The notes under the pieces: model-generated
Told to the model about the DNA's origin: nothing
The model's input: the letters and a program-made list of their open reading frames with translations, nothing else
Databases searched by the model: none
Source of the DNA: Aspidiotus rigidus
Lineage: Eukaryota; Arthropoda; Insecta; Hemiptera; Diaspididae
Reading direction: 5' to 3'
DNA: 64,000 nucleotides
Assembly (NCBI GenBank): GCA_035079385.1
Contig: JAVHKY010000015.1
Location: forward strand, 992,001 to 1,056,000
Shown: piece after piece, positions 12,087 to 22,420 of the stretch
Layout of the letters: each line of letters starts with the position of its first letter
Numbering within the stretch: position 1 is the stretch's first letter
Position numbers and translations under genes: made by a program

Positions 12087-13015
12087 CAGTGGAAGCCGCT
12101 TATTGTGATCGCTTCTGTCCAGCCTTCATTCAATTCTAATAACCAACCAATTCTATAAACCGATCACGAAAAAAAAAAAAAAAAAAAAAAAAAAATTTAT
12201 TGATGCGTACTGTGTAGTTACAATACATGTATGTTCATATGTACATCTTACATTTATAAAGGTTTAAAGTGGTCGTGAATTTTACTTTCAATTGTGTTGT
12301 TTTGCACAATTTTAGAAATAAGTTTCTGCTTCAATATTGGTCCATCGACCCGACAATCCCTCTCCCTTACAGACACGAACCACTTCTTCAACGCTCTTTC
12401 CACTTCGGGGTCTTTACTCTCTCTTTTACGCTTACGACTTGATGTTTCATTATTCATAAAAGAATTCTCAATTTCGTACCTGGATTTCAGAAGTTTGCAG
12501 AGAACGGACTGAGCAATTCCTAATTTTCCAGCGGCTTTAGTTTGACTCATTTCTTCTAAGGCATCATACTTTTTCAAGAGTTCATACTTTTGGGTCAAAG
12601 TTAGATCACGTCGCGTGCGAGTAGGTTTATGAGAACTCATTTTTCGACTTCGAACCACGCAAAAGCAATTGCAATGACTGCATGAATCAGAAGAAAACAT
12701 GAAACTGCACTGGATGATAACGATTGAAAAAAGAACAGTCAGCTGATAGTCGGGTGAGAAGAATTGTGCAAAAAAATTTACAAGAAGTTTCATGCAAAAA
12801 CTTTTATTTGTTCAAGTTCTTTTCCCTCGTGCTTATCTCTAGGGCTTGGATAATGCATCGTACGATTCATAAATCTATTCTAATAAACGGCTTCTCAATC
12901 CTAATAAACGAAAAAAAATACATGTAATTTTGCCGCGTCGGTCCGTTCTTGCGTACTTCAATTCTAATAACCGAATTATTCTATTAAGCGCAATTATAAT
13001 AAGCGGCTTCCACTG
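12087..13015. mobile_element. pogo/Tigger-like DNA transposon, internally deleted
   Basis: Terminal inverted repeats begin CAGTGGAAGCCGCTTATT at both ends and are flanked by TA (12085-12086 and 13016-13017), the pogo signature. Subterminal copies of ATTCTAATAA-CCRA lie inside both ends. At 929 bases it is far shorter than a full pogo element. It encodes only the N-terminal DNA-binding part of the transposase on the minus strand and has no DDE catalytic domain. It also contains an A-tract of about 26 bases near 12170-12195. Confidence 0.92.
12254..12640 (-). CDS. Truncated pogo-like transposase, CENP-B-type HTH domain only
   Basis: A 128-residue protein starting at the ATG whose context reads M-S-S-H-K-P. 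An upstream in-frame ATG at 12793 adds 51 residues of unlikely composition. Residues 10-60 form a CENP-B/Psq-type helix-turn-helix: L-T-L-T-Q-K-Y-E-L-L, then K-A-A-G-K-L-G-I-A-Q-S-V-L-C-K-L-L. Residues 80-115 resemble the second HTH of Tigger transposases (V-E-R-A-L-K-K-W-F). The frame stops before any DDE catalytic motif. In this family the domain binds the terminal repeats, so an intact product could bind transposon ends without cutting. Whether it is expressed is unknown. Confidence 0.75.
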   Translation of the reverse strand: MSSHKPTRTRRDLTLTQKYELLKKYDALEEMSQTKAAGKLGIAQSVLCKLLKSRYEIENSFMNNETSSRKRKRESKDPEVERALKKWFVSVRERDCRVDGPILKQKLISKIVQNNTIESKIHDHFKPL

Positions 13016-13017
13016 TA

Positions 13018-14429
13018 TTACAGAAAGACAATGACGTGAAACAAGAAATAAATAACTTATTGTTGAAAATGAGATTTCTCTGTCTATTAATTAAGTATCA
13101 TGTTTAGGTTGGATCCTCCTTGTCCACAGTGATATCAAAAATAAATTGGGTTTTGATATTCTAATTTGATGGTGCTCAAGAAAAGTATCCGAACAAACAT
13201 TCTTTACATAAGCTTTTGCATAAGAAGAAAAATTGCATTCAATTATCTGTTAACATTAATTTAAAAGAAGAGTATAAGTATGAAACAGAAAATACATTAT
13301 CTAGGTATTTCCAGACCCTGATCATCAACGTTGAATTTCTTATTTTTGTCTTACCCTACTTCTGAATGCTAAAAAATGATCAAAATGTTCCCTGTGTTTT
13401 CTTATGGGAATTGGTTGTGTTCTTAGCATCATTACACAATATTATTGCGGAATTTTGCGATACTATCGCGCAGAATGTTGTGTACTACATATCCTTGCCT
13501 ATGATCACTCAATGTTATTAGTGAGTGACGTCACAAGAACGAAGCCCAATGCTGTGGTAAATTTTTGCAAAATATATTCAAACATCAGCCCTATATGAGG
13601 CGCTATATTCTATGTGACATAATGCATCACCAGCAGTGTCATGTTATCGTCCAGAACGTAAATTTGCAAAAAATTCCACTTTTTGATTGGAGTTTCTCAT
13701 TTCACTCATGAGAACATTGAAAAAATTGTATACAGACTCCTAACCAGATACAAAGATTTCAATTACGATTTTTTCCAATATGCGGCTTATCTAGTTTCCA
13801 TGAATTACCACCTGCAACCCGCTCTGTACTTTGCAAATTACTTTTATTTGAACCGGGTAACCACCGGCGCATGACGTAGCGCTCTCTATCGTAAAAGAGG
13901 AGTAATACATCATTTAACTCTGCAATGTCGACGTTGTCGAAAAAAAAAGAAGTTGTCCGTCAATGAAAAGTTCAATTGTGTTAATTCCCCTTATTGTTAT
14001 AGGTTGTCCCAAAAAAGTTTTGTAAATAATTTTTTCACTTAAGTATTATTATTTTTTTCCCATTTTTGCATACTTGAATAGCAAATGTATAAAAAATTTT
14101 ACGTGAATAAGAGTTTTTGTCACTTCAGAGAGAGATTTTTACGCAAAAATAACCCCCAAAAAAGTCATTTGAAAAAGAGCCTAACTTTGGCACTTTTCAG
14201 GCCCATGTATATTGTCAATAATTTGATACAAGGTGCATGTTTTGTTTTAATCTCGAATTTAGAACTTACACTCTTTAATTTCATTCATGAATCAATCAAT
14301 CCCCTAGGAGCCATAGTTTTTTGAGTGCAGCGTTTTAAATATTTAAGCACGTTTTTCTCAAAACAGGTTTTTTCAAGTTAGGCCCTTCTTCCGGAGACGC
14401 GTTCAGTTCTGTAAAATGAAAATTGTTTA
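13018..14429. other. No recognisable gene; one diverged repeat relative
   Basis: I see no gene. The segment 13376-13545 resembles the interior and right end of the foldback element at 14432-14874: both share ATGATC-AAA-GTTCC-GTGT-TTTCTTATG and, further on, GAGTGACGTCACAA. It may be a half-copy or older relative. The rest is AT-rich. Confidence 0.45.
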
Positions 14430-14431
14430 TA

Positions 14432-14874
14432 ATGGACTGAATTATGGTGACGTCACAAGCCCCGTATTCGTTTACCCCAAAGTACCCTACAGCCCGTTAA
14501 AATTGTCAATTTTACCCCAAATTACCAACTTGGTTCCTAAACAAAAAAATGCTCCATAAGAAATATACAGGAACGTTTTGATCTTACGTTCAGATTTGAA
14601 AACCGGAACTAAATAAAGAACCGCAGGTACATTTTCAAATACTTGAGAACTTCCTACTTAATTCTGAATATAAACATGTGATTGTTTATTTATTTCTAAT
14701 TTTCCAATTTGAACGTACTTATGATCGAAACGTTCCAGTGTATTTCTTATGAGAATCAATAATGTGATAGATACAAGAACGATACAATCGATCACATTGA
14801 AGGGTTTTTGAGGTGTGTTCGCTCATTATTGGTGGGGAGTTTACGATGAGTGACGTCACAATAATTCAGTCCAT
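14432..14874. mobile_element. Foldback MITE with TA target duplication
   Basis: The ends are 26-base inverted repeats beginning ATGGACTGAATTAT and running into GTGACGTCAC, flanked by TA on both sides (14430-14431 and 14875-14876). A second inverted pair of about 45 bases lies further in (about 14553-14595 and 14708-14757, core AAGAAATA-AC-GGAACGTTT). No coding frame is present. The TA duplication suggests a Tc1/mariner-type mobiliser. Confidence 0.75.
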
Positions 14875-14977
14875 TACTTATGAATTGAACTTACCAGTTG
14901 ATGAAAATCTTTAAGCTTTGTGTAAATCTCTTTTTTTTATACCAATTATTTATTTTTTTCAATTTCTTTTTTTCCAG

Positions 14978-15010
14978 ATAATGATATAGAAGAATTTAGC
15001 GCGCTGCACG
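14978..15010 (+). CDS. 33-base microexon candidate
   Basis: A polypyrimidine tract ending in TTTTTTTCCAG precedes it and a consensus donor GTAAGT follows it at 15011. Only one frame is open: two bases, then N-D-I-E-E-F-S-A-L-H, then one base. Both flanking introns would therefore be phase 1. No neighbouring exon was identified within several kb, so the introns would be long. The acidic peptide and the phase match the exon junctions at 34439/34360 and 63886/63811. I do not recognise the gene. Confidence 0.5.
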
Positions 15011-16477
15011 GTAAGTCATTCTAAAAATATTTTTCTAATGATGTTCGAAGCCACTCTAATTCATTTTGAGATGAGAGAATTTTTGGGTTTTTCTCTCTAG
15101 AGGCTGATTTATGTCATGAAAAAATGATCTTTTAAATTATTTGTGTGATAGAACTCTTAGGAACTACTGTAATATAGATTTTGTGTATTGTATTTGATGG
15201 AGAATGGATTTACAGCTCCATTGTCATGAGTTCTAGAGAAAAATATCCAGATTGCCTGTGGTATTGATGTACTACTGTTGTGAGAGAGAAAGGGGAATAA
15301 TCCAGAGAAAGTAATAATACTCTCTTCTAGTATACTATAAGTATTCCATTTGATCTTTTTAGATACACAAATTGTCTGAACAATACTAGCGCTGCGGTGT
15401 TCATTTTTCAAATGAGCAGTTCTTATAATTATGTACAAGTATTTTTTTCTTTTAATTCGTTCAGCTTGTGTATTATTGTAATCAAAGCTCTAAGCGACGT
15501 AATGATCGAGCAGCAACTGTTTAAAAATCCATTTCTCAAAATTACGTTCCTGAACCTCTTAAGGGTCTCACTCAATCTACTTCCATTTAAATATACTATC
15601 AGTGAACGAGTTAAAAGCAAACAAAGGGTCGTGTGTAGGAGCGGCTCGTGTTGTTCTTTAGCTGACTCTGCAATTGACGTCGCATTTATTTCTTTACACC
15701 ACCATTCGGTTCCATTTTTTTTTCGCCAGCAGTCGCGATTCCCCTTGTGGTCGTATAAAATGATTTCTTACCTTTATATTCCGAGTATTTTACGATAAGT
15801 GACCGCAATTGTGTTCGTAGCTAAATATTATTACGTTTTAGTTATCGTTAAAGCATATCTGGTGGAGCGATTTCTTTTTGTTGAAATCCATTCTCGTGTG
15901 CTAAACGCTCAAAAATAATTTTACTAAAAGTCATTTAATTATATTTTTCTGAATTTTTGAGAAGAAAAATAATTTCGTGAAGACTCGAAAGAAAACGGTA
16001 GTGGCGAATGGTGCGCTAGGCTTAATTTTTCGTATTCAAAGATACAATCAATCTTCTATTGTTAAATTTTCGATGACAAGATATTATTTTTTCGTTCGCG
16101 GTGGGCATAAATCCTTTTAGATTCACTTTCGTAGAAAGATAGTGAGTTCTAAGGCTGAATTTTCATCTTCTTATGTCGAGTGCCGAGTTTTGGAAGTCGA
16201 ATCCACCATCTGCGAGTACTTACTCTTGGAATCTCGTCCTTCTATTGTTGAAATTTACGTACCGTATTGAGAAAGATTGAAAAAAGGAGAAAAAGTTGAA
16301 AAGCGAGAAAGATCTGATAATTTTCAATTGATACGTTTCCAAAGGGGTTGGTCAAATTCACTTTCGTTTGATGAAAAATTGCTGTCACTGAAAAGCTTTT
16401 CTCCTGTTTCTTCCCCCCCGAAATTGTCGTAAATTTCGTCTTCAATTCTTATCCTGAGTTCCGAAATTTTCTAACAG
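15011..16477. other. No recognisable gene
   Basis: AT-rich sequence downstream of the microexon, possibly intron. The 133-codon plus frame at 15397-15798 has no motif, and a minus frame of 63 codons overlaps it. I regard both as chance. Confidence 0.45.
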
Positions 16478-16530
16478 TTGAATTTTGATGAAGTCGTTGA
16501 AACCACTTTGAGACTTTATATGATTCCAAA
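16478..16530 (+). CDS. Possible 53-base internal exon
   Basis: An acceptor-like TTTTCTAACAG precedes it and a consensus donor GTAAGT follows. The first frame is open throughout: L-N-F-D-E-V-V-E-T-T-L-R-L-Y-M-I-P plus two bases. The other two frames contain stops. It could belong to the same plus-strand gene as the 14978 microexon, but the phases do not join directly. A chance pairing of sites cannot be excluded. Confidence 0.3.
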
Positions 16531-16559
16531 GTAAGTGTGTAATATTTCTGGGTAACTGA

Positions 16560-18260
16560 GCGTGTAAAGATGAACGATGATTGTGGAACAGGAATGAGAA
16601 TAAAGTGGGAGGCAGGGGGCCAAGTTTTGGAAATGGGTGGTACGTGATCTCGAAAGGATAGGAAGAGGTGGAAATTATGGACCGAAAAGAAGAAAAGTGG
16701 GGGGACAGATCAACTTTTGCTGAAAATAGGAGATATAATTCAAGAAAGGGACATCATTTGAGAGCATCTTGCAGATAAGTGATATTAATGGGATAAAACT
16801 GTGGGTTGGACTTAAGATGTTTGAAGAAAATAAATTGAAGCTGTAAAATAAGTCGGAAGTGCGAGATAAAATTTGATTAGGTCATGTTAGCATATTCTTA
16901 CCAGGGAATCCATTGTCTGTTTTGTTGGATTAGTGGGAAAAGTATCTTCAGAGTGACCTTGATCTAATATAGGACGTGGAAAAATTTCGAGCTCCGATTC
17001 TCTATGAAGGGAACTTGAAAAAAGTTGAAAAGAGAAACATGAAAAAATGTTGAAGTCTGAACCTCTGAAGAACAGGGAAAAATTTCAAACCATAAATTAA
17101 TTTCGATAAGTTGGGCCCGGAGGAGCCTTTCGGCAAACTAATTTTGAGAAAATATTTGCGTCCGACCTTCGATAACCTTGACCAGATGTAGTGATTTTAA
17201 AAAATTTCGAGTTTCGATCCTTGAGAAGGGGAACAATCTTAGAAAATTTGGAGATATGAACTTCTGTAGATGTGGAGCTCTAAACCTTCAAGCTAGGCTA
17301 TGACTGTAAGTCTTGGGCGACATTTCGCTTCTAAGTATGAGAGCTGTACTGCAACTATTTAAAGCTTCATTCTTCTAGGGGAGGAACATTGAAAAAGTTC
17401 GAGCTACGAATCTCTGAGAATGATAGACTTGCAAAGCTTTTGAACTCTGAACTTCTTTAGAGATGGGAAAATGTCAACTATAGACTTATGGGCTACGCTA
17501 TGATCGTGGCGTCTATGAGCTAGACTTAGACGAGGCTCAGACCATGTTTTCACTTGGGGGTTAAACCCTCAGAAAACTTCTGCGTCAGATCATCGAAACC
17601 TTCCAGCTCCAGTCATCGAGTGAGGGAATTTGGGAGAGTTCAAGCCATGAATCTTTGAGTTGGATAGAATTGAAAAAAATGTGAGCCTTGAACTGTGTGA
17701 CGGTGAGAAAATTTTAAACTATAAATTTATTATTATTATGCTATAAATATGGAGCCCATGAGCTGAGCCTAGGCGAAGAGTATTTTAGACTAAGACTTCA
17801 TGTTTGCACTACTCCTAAACTATGGGGGTTACGTTTTCCTAAAACGTCCGCCACGTTCTCGAACTAATTTAGGGACTGGGAAAAATTTTAGTTCCGATCC
17901 CTTATGAAGGTGAGACTTGGAAAAATTCGTATTTATGAATCTCTTTACAGCTAGAGGTGAGCTCGGAGGAAGTTTGAGCTAGGTTATGAAGATGGTGTCT
18001 TGAGCTAAATTTCTCATCTAGGTATAAAAGCTAGGCTATACAACTAACACAAGCAAAGTTCAGAGGGGGATCTTAGGCTAAGACTTTTAAGTTTAGACTC
18101 TCTTTCTCACTATAAACTAGGTTGAAGCTTGATTAATTGATTGTCAAGTAAAAATACGAGTTAGAGCAATTTCCTTGCGTGGTTAGAAGGGGATGTAAGC
18201 GTGACTCGAAAAAATTACACGCATGAGGGCGCGACATCATCAAGGCTAGACATCACTTGA
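16560..18260. repeat. Degenerate purine-rich repeat tract
   Basis: Variants of GAAAAATTTCGAGCTCCGA-like and CTATGAAGG-GAACTTGAAAAA-like stretches recur irregularly, together with AAGCTAGGCTATGA-TGT segments. The array is old and too diverged for a fixed period. A short related piece lies near 40260-40380. No coding frame. Confidence 0.5.
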
Positions 18261-18399
18261 ATTTCTAAAGATGAAGAAAGCATTAAAAAAGAGTGAGAAC
18301 TTGAAAAATTACGAGAGTTACATGAAGGAAGAGAACTTTTGGGATTTTAAAAATTTCTGTGTAGAGGTACGCTGTATACGCACCGATTATCTTTTGAGT

Positions 18400-18946
18400 T
18401 GTCTGAATCAGATTGCAGTACGGCTGGAGCCCCGAACGTTAGGAAGATTTCCAACAACTTGGAAGCCACTGCTTCCACTCTTTTGCAGGTTAACGCGCGT
18501 AGATTAACATATTTAGTGAGGTGGTCTTGGTAATTTAAGATGAATTTGAATTTTCCATCTGGTTGAGTCTGTAGATCAATCAAGTCAACTTGTCCGCGAC
18601 TATTGAACGCATTGAAAACCATTGGTTTCACCACGACACCTTTACGACAACCACTATTTTTCTGTCGACACTTTTCACATAACCGCAAAAAAATGGTACT
18701 CGTAATATGAGCTTGTGTTATATTTTTATACGACCTGTTCAGTTCATGACACATTCGATCGCGACCACCGTGACCTGTGACACGCACGTGGACTTCATAC
18801 AGGATAGCAAATACTTCCTCCTTGGTTACATAATACTTGATTTCTCTATCGCTAGAACTCGTAGGCGCTTGGACGGGTACAATGAGCTTCGAAATTCCAT
18901 TAACTTTCAAAACTTCGTACATTTGCATCAAGAGATTGCAGGACAA
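18400..18946 (-). pseudogene. Transposon-derived integrase, KRBA2-like, truncated
   Basis: The minus frame carries an integrase zinc-binding module, G-H-G-G-R-D-R-M-C-H-E-L-N followed by L-C-E-K-C-R. It continues into the start of a DDE integrase core with V-D-L-I-D-L-Q (first Asp) and F-G-A-P-A-V-L-Q-S-D-S (second Asp). This arrangement matches the family annotated as KRAB-A domain-containing protein 2-like or SCAN-domain-type integrases, derived from Gypsy/Ginger-type elements. The frame loses similarity just after the second Asp (about 18420), so the third catalytic Glu is missing. The N-terminus stops near the inverted-repeat element that begins at 19048. Confidence 0.8.
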
Positions 18947-19047
18947 TTAATTTTTTCCCATTCATCAACTCTAACTATTCGTACTTAGGAATTGTCGAAA
19001 ATAACTAGTTAACGCCCATAATTGTTCACTTTAACTGGTTGTATTGT

Positions 19048-21883
19048 CCCGGTTGACGGAATCTGACAGATAACAGAATTCTTACAGAATGAGACTCACT
19101 TTATTCTCTGTCACTTTCAAAAATGACAAAATTGTGACAGAATCATGTCAGACAGACAACATCATTATGACAGAGTTGTGGTAGAATTTTGGCAGAATTT
19201 AAAAGTACTATTTTGCTGTCATCATTGTGTCAGAATTAAAGCAGAATGGTCACAGAATACAAACGTCAGGTAAAAACAGAAATGTGAGAAAAGAAAAAAA
19301 ATGGAATTTCGTTTTCACTTTAGTATTGTGTCAGAAATCTATTGAAGTTGTGACACAATTTCTGCAAGATAATGACAGATTTACAACATGAATGTTACAG
19401 GATTACGACACAATTATGACAGAAACATAATGGAATTATTTACCTGATTCCGTGGATTAGAGGAGGACGCCAACTTGCCGAACATTGATTGAAGACAATT
19501 TTGGTGTAGATTGAATTCAAATCTTTTCATAAAAATAATATAGATTATAATTTTTTCGTTTCAAATTGATGACCAAACCATAATTATTTGAAAAGAAATT
19601 TGAATGATTTTTCAGAATAAAAATACGGATTTAGTGATCATAATTTTTTTGTTTTTCAATAATATTATTGAAAAATTTTACAAACTTGTATAACACAATT
19701 TACAATTTTTCAATAAAATTTTTATCAGAGCCCATATTTTCAACGCTAGAAATGAGGAGTTTTAGCGATTTAATGTTACATTTTTGGCATTATTTGGTAT
19801 TGAAAAAAAAATAAATAAAATAAAAAACACGCGTTTTTAGTGCTTTTACAAACTCACAACTAGAATTATTCAATTTCTATTAAAATTACGTGATTTTTCA
19901 CCAAAACAAACAAATTTTGGGAATCAAACTCATCAGTACAAAACCATAGAAAATTTTTTTATCAACATTTTTAATTTTTCAATTTTGGACTAGAAATACT
20001 TATAAAAAAACATTATCCAATTTTTACCAAAATTGCTGAATTTTGCTTATTTTCAGCAAAATTCAGCAAAGTTTGTTCAAGATTTTATAATTTTGGACGA
20101 GATATTATAACAAACTGGTCATTTTCGGCCTCATTCTGCTTCAAGCCCCAATTTTGGCGAAATGAAATTTCTTTACAGGATTTGTCAAATTTTCCGCGTA
20201 AATACAAAATAAACTTCCATCTGTAATGTTTGATATAAGTTTGAATTGGCTCTGTACATGGTAGGCAACTCGAAAAAAATTCTAAGACCCGACGAATCTG
20301 TAGAACTTTTTGAAAAGAAAGACTGAACTTCTATCTGATTTCCAAGCTTCCTACCCTTAGAAAAAGGTTTTGACAATTTTCGAGAAACCCTGACTCTGAT
20401 TATAATAATAAGCATCGCTCTCAAACTAGATAATCAAACTCTTATGAATTTAGGGATTTCAAACTTTAATAAATTTTGAAGTATAAGGCAACCAATAATT
20501 ATTTAAAAATGAGTTGATGGATGAAAAAATGTCCAGAAGAGTTTTCCAAGTTTTTCTTGAAGGCCCAAAATGCATGTAAACTAGGGCATGAGAAGAATTA
20601 ATTAATTTTAAATGAAAAAGTGAAAACAATTTTGATTCTCAATATTCCTGAAGTTTTCTTCTTTTCTTTTTTCTTTCTTTTTCTTTCTTTCTTTCTGTTT
20701 TTTTTTCAACGAGCTATTTTACTATACACAAGGGGTCGTTAGCTTTTACTTTGGGAAAAAATATTGGGGTTGAATGAATTTGTAACAGTAGAAGGACCGG
20801 AAGTAGTCAAGAGCGTCAGTAATGGATTCTGGTTTTTGAAGAGAACAAAGGAGACTTGAGAGGGGACTGAGAATGGTTTCTTGAGGTTTAGGAGGTACGG
20901 AAAAGTAAAGAAATGGGAGACATATAACTCCTCAGCTTGGCAGTATTGGCATGAGGGTGGAGTGAACGGCTCTGAGAAAAGGAAGAAGTGAGTTAGGGTG
21001 TGCTAAATTCTTATTCGTTCTAGGACTATTCAATTCTTTATTGCGTGTGGCATGAGGAACAAATTGAAGATAGAAATCAGGAATTTTTAACTAAACAAAG
21101 TTCATCATGGGGTTCGGAGGACCGCAAGAAAGTTGACGGTAAGCGATAATGAGCGTCTTGAATTTTCTGTGAAACTTGAAAATGATAAAGAATTGGAATC
21201 AGGAAGTTTAACCTCTGTTGAATGTGATCATAACATTTTTAGAAGAGACTCTAAACGCTTTGGAGAAAAAGAGTTAACTTACGCATAAGATGACATTAAA
21301 CTAAGTTTACCTTACAGCTGAGCTAAGAGAGAGGAACACGAAAACAAATTTCAGGCTGCAAACCAGAAGCCATGAAGGGAAATGATGAGCAGGTTCTAGG
21401 CTAGCTCGATTAATATTGAACTGGACTCATTTTTAGGTAAGAAACTTAATAGGCTAAATATTCTTGTAGCTCCTCTGTCACAATTTTGAAGACGAAATTC
21501 TCACAATATTCTAACGCAAATTAAGAGATATTTTGACAGGAATATTGCAGATTAGCAGCATTCTTTTAGCTTTCTGTCACAATCTTGATGACAAAATTCT
21601 CACAGTATTCTAACGCAATTTGAGAGATATTTCGACAGGAATATTACAGATTGGCAGTATTATATCACATTTTCTGTCATAATCTCAACAGCAGAATCCT
21701 CGCAGTATTTTACACACATAATAACAGTATTCTTACGAAATGATACCTGAAGTGGCACAATTTCAACAGAATTGTAACAGAACTAACACAATCCTCACAT
21801 TCTGACAGATGGCAGAATAGGTCCCACATTCCGACAGAATTATAGCAGATTGGTGGCATTCTGTCATTTTCCGTCAACCGGGG
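19048..21883. mobile_element. 2.8 kb inverted-repeat element with GACAGAAT subterminal repeats
   Basis: CCCGGTTGACGG at 19048 is matched by its reverse complement ending at 21882-21883. Inside both ends, for about 400 bases, TGACAGAAT-like words recur many times in an orientation that mirrors at the other end. The right side also has a tandem unit of about 115 bases. The interior is AT-rich and non-coding, so the element is non-autonomous. Dense subterminal words are typical transposase binding sites. A clean target duplication is not visible. The 13-mer AATAACTAGTTAA occurs outside each end (19000-19012 and 21906-21918). Confidence 0.7.
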
Positions 21884-21938
21884 TACTATTTTCGTTATTA
21901 TTGACAATAACTAGTTAATGTCAACATTACCTAATTAT

Positions 21939-22203
21939 TTTTCAACGCCGAACACGATGCAGTTTACCGTTTTTTTTTCTGAGCTCTCTATCTTTAGTAA
22001 TGTTCACGTTTACTTACATTTACTCGCCGCGGATCGTCGCCGAACGTATCAAACGTTATCCAAGGTAGCTGAATCGATCTCGGTAACACGCGGAGCGTTT
22101 CGAAGTGATCCACGGTGAATAAACGCTAGTAAACGTGAACATTACTAAAGATAGCGAGCTCAGAAAGAAAAACGATAAACGGCATCGTGTTCGGCGTTGA
22201 AAA
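21939..22203. mobile_element. Foldback MITE with 80-base arms
   Basis: The ends TTTTCAACGCCGAACACGAT and its reverse complement continue as inverted repeats for about 80 bases each, including GAGCTC and TAGTAATGTTCACG. The 100-base centre is unique. No coding capacity is present. The target duplication is unclear. Confidence 0.8.
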
Positions 22204-22224
22204 GTACTACAGATGTATTATAAT

Positions 22225-22412
22225 CAGAGACCGGATTTCTCGGCAAAATGCCGAAATCGTCGTTTTTGCCGAATTTTAGAAGGAAAATGTATAATTTTTA
22301 GCATTAAATGACTCAAAAAATGCAAAAAAATAGTACTTTTTTTGTTATTGCCGAATAATGCCGAAAACTGAATTTTTAGTGCCGAAAATCTCCATCAAAA
22401 ATCCGGTCTCTG
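22225..22412. mobile_element. hAT-type MITE, 8-base target duplication
   Basis: The terminal inverted repeat CAGAGACCGGATTT is exact at both ends. The flanks are identical 8-base sequences ATTATAAT (22217-22224 and 22413-22420). The 188-base interior contains several TGCCGAA words in both orientations. An 8-base duplication with CAGAG ends is characteristic of hAT elements. It is non-autonomous. Confidence 0.92.
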
Positions 22413-22420
22413 ATTATAAT

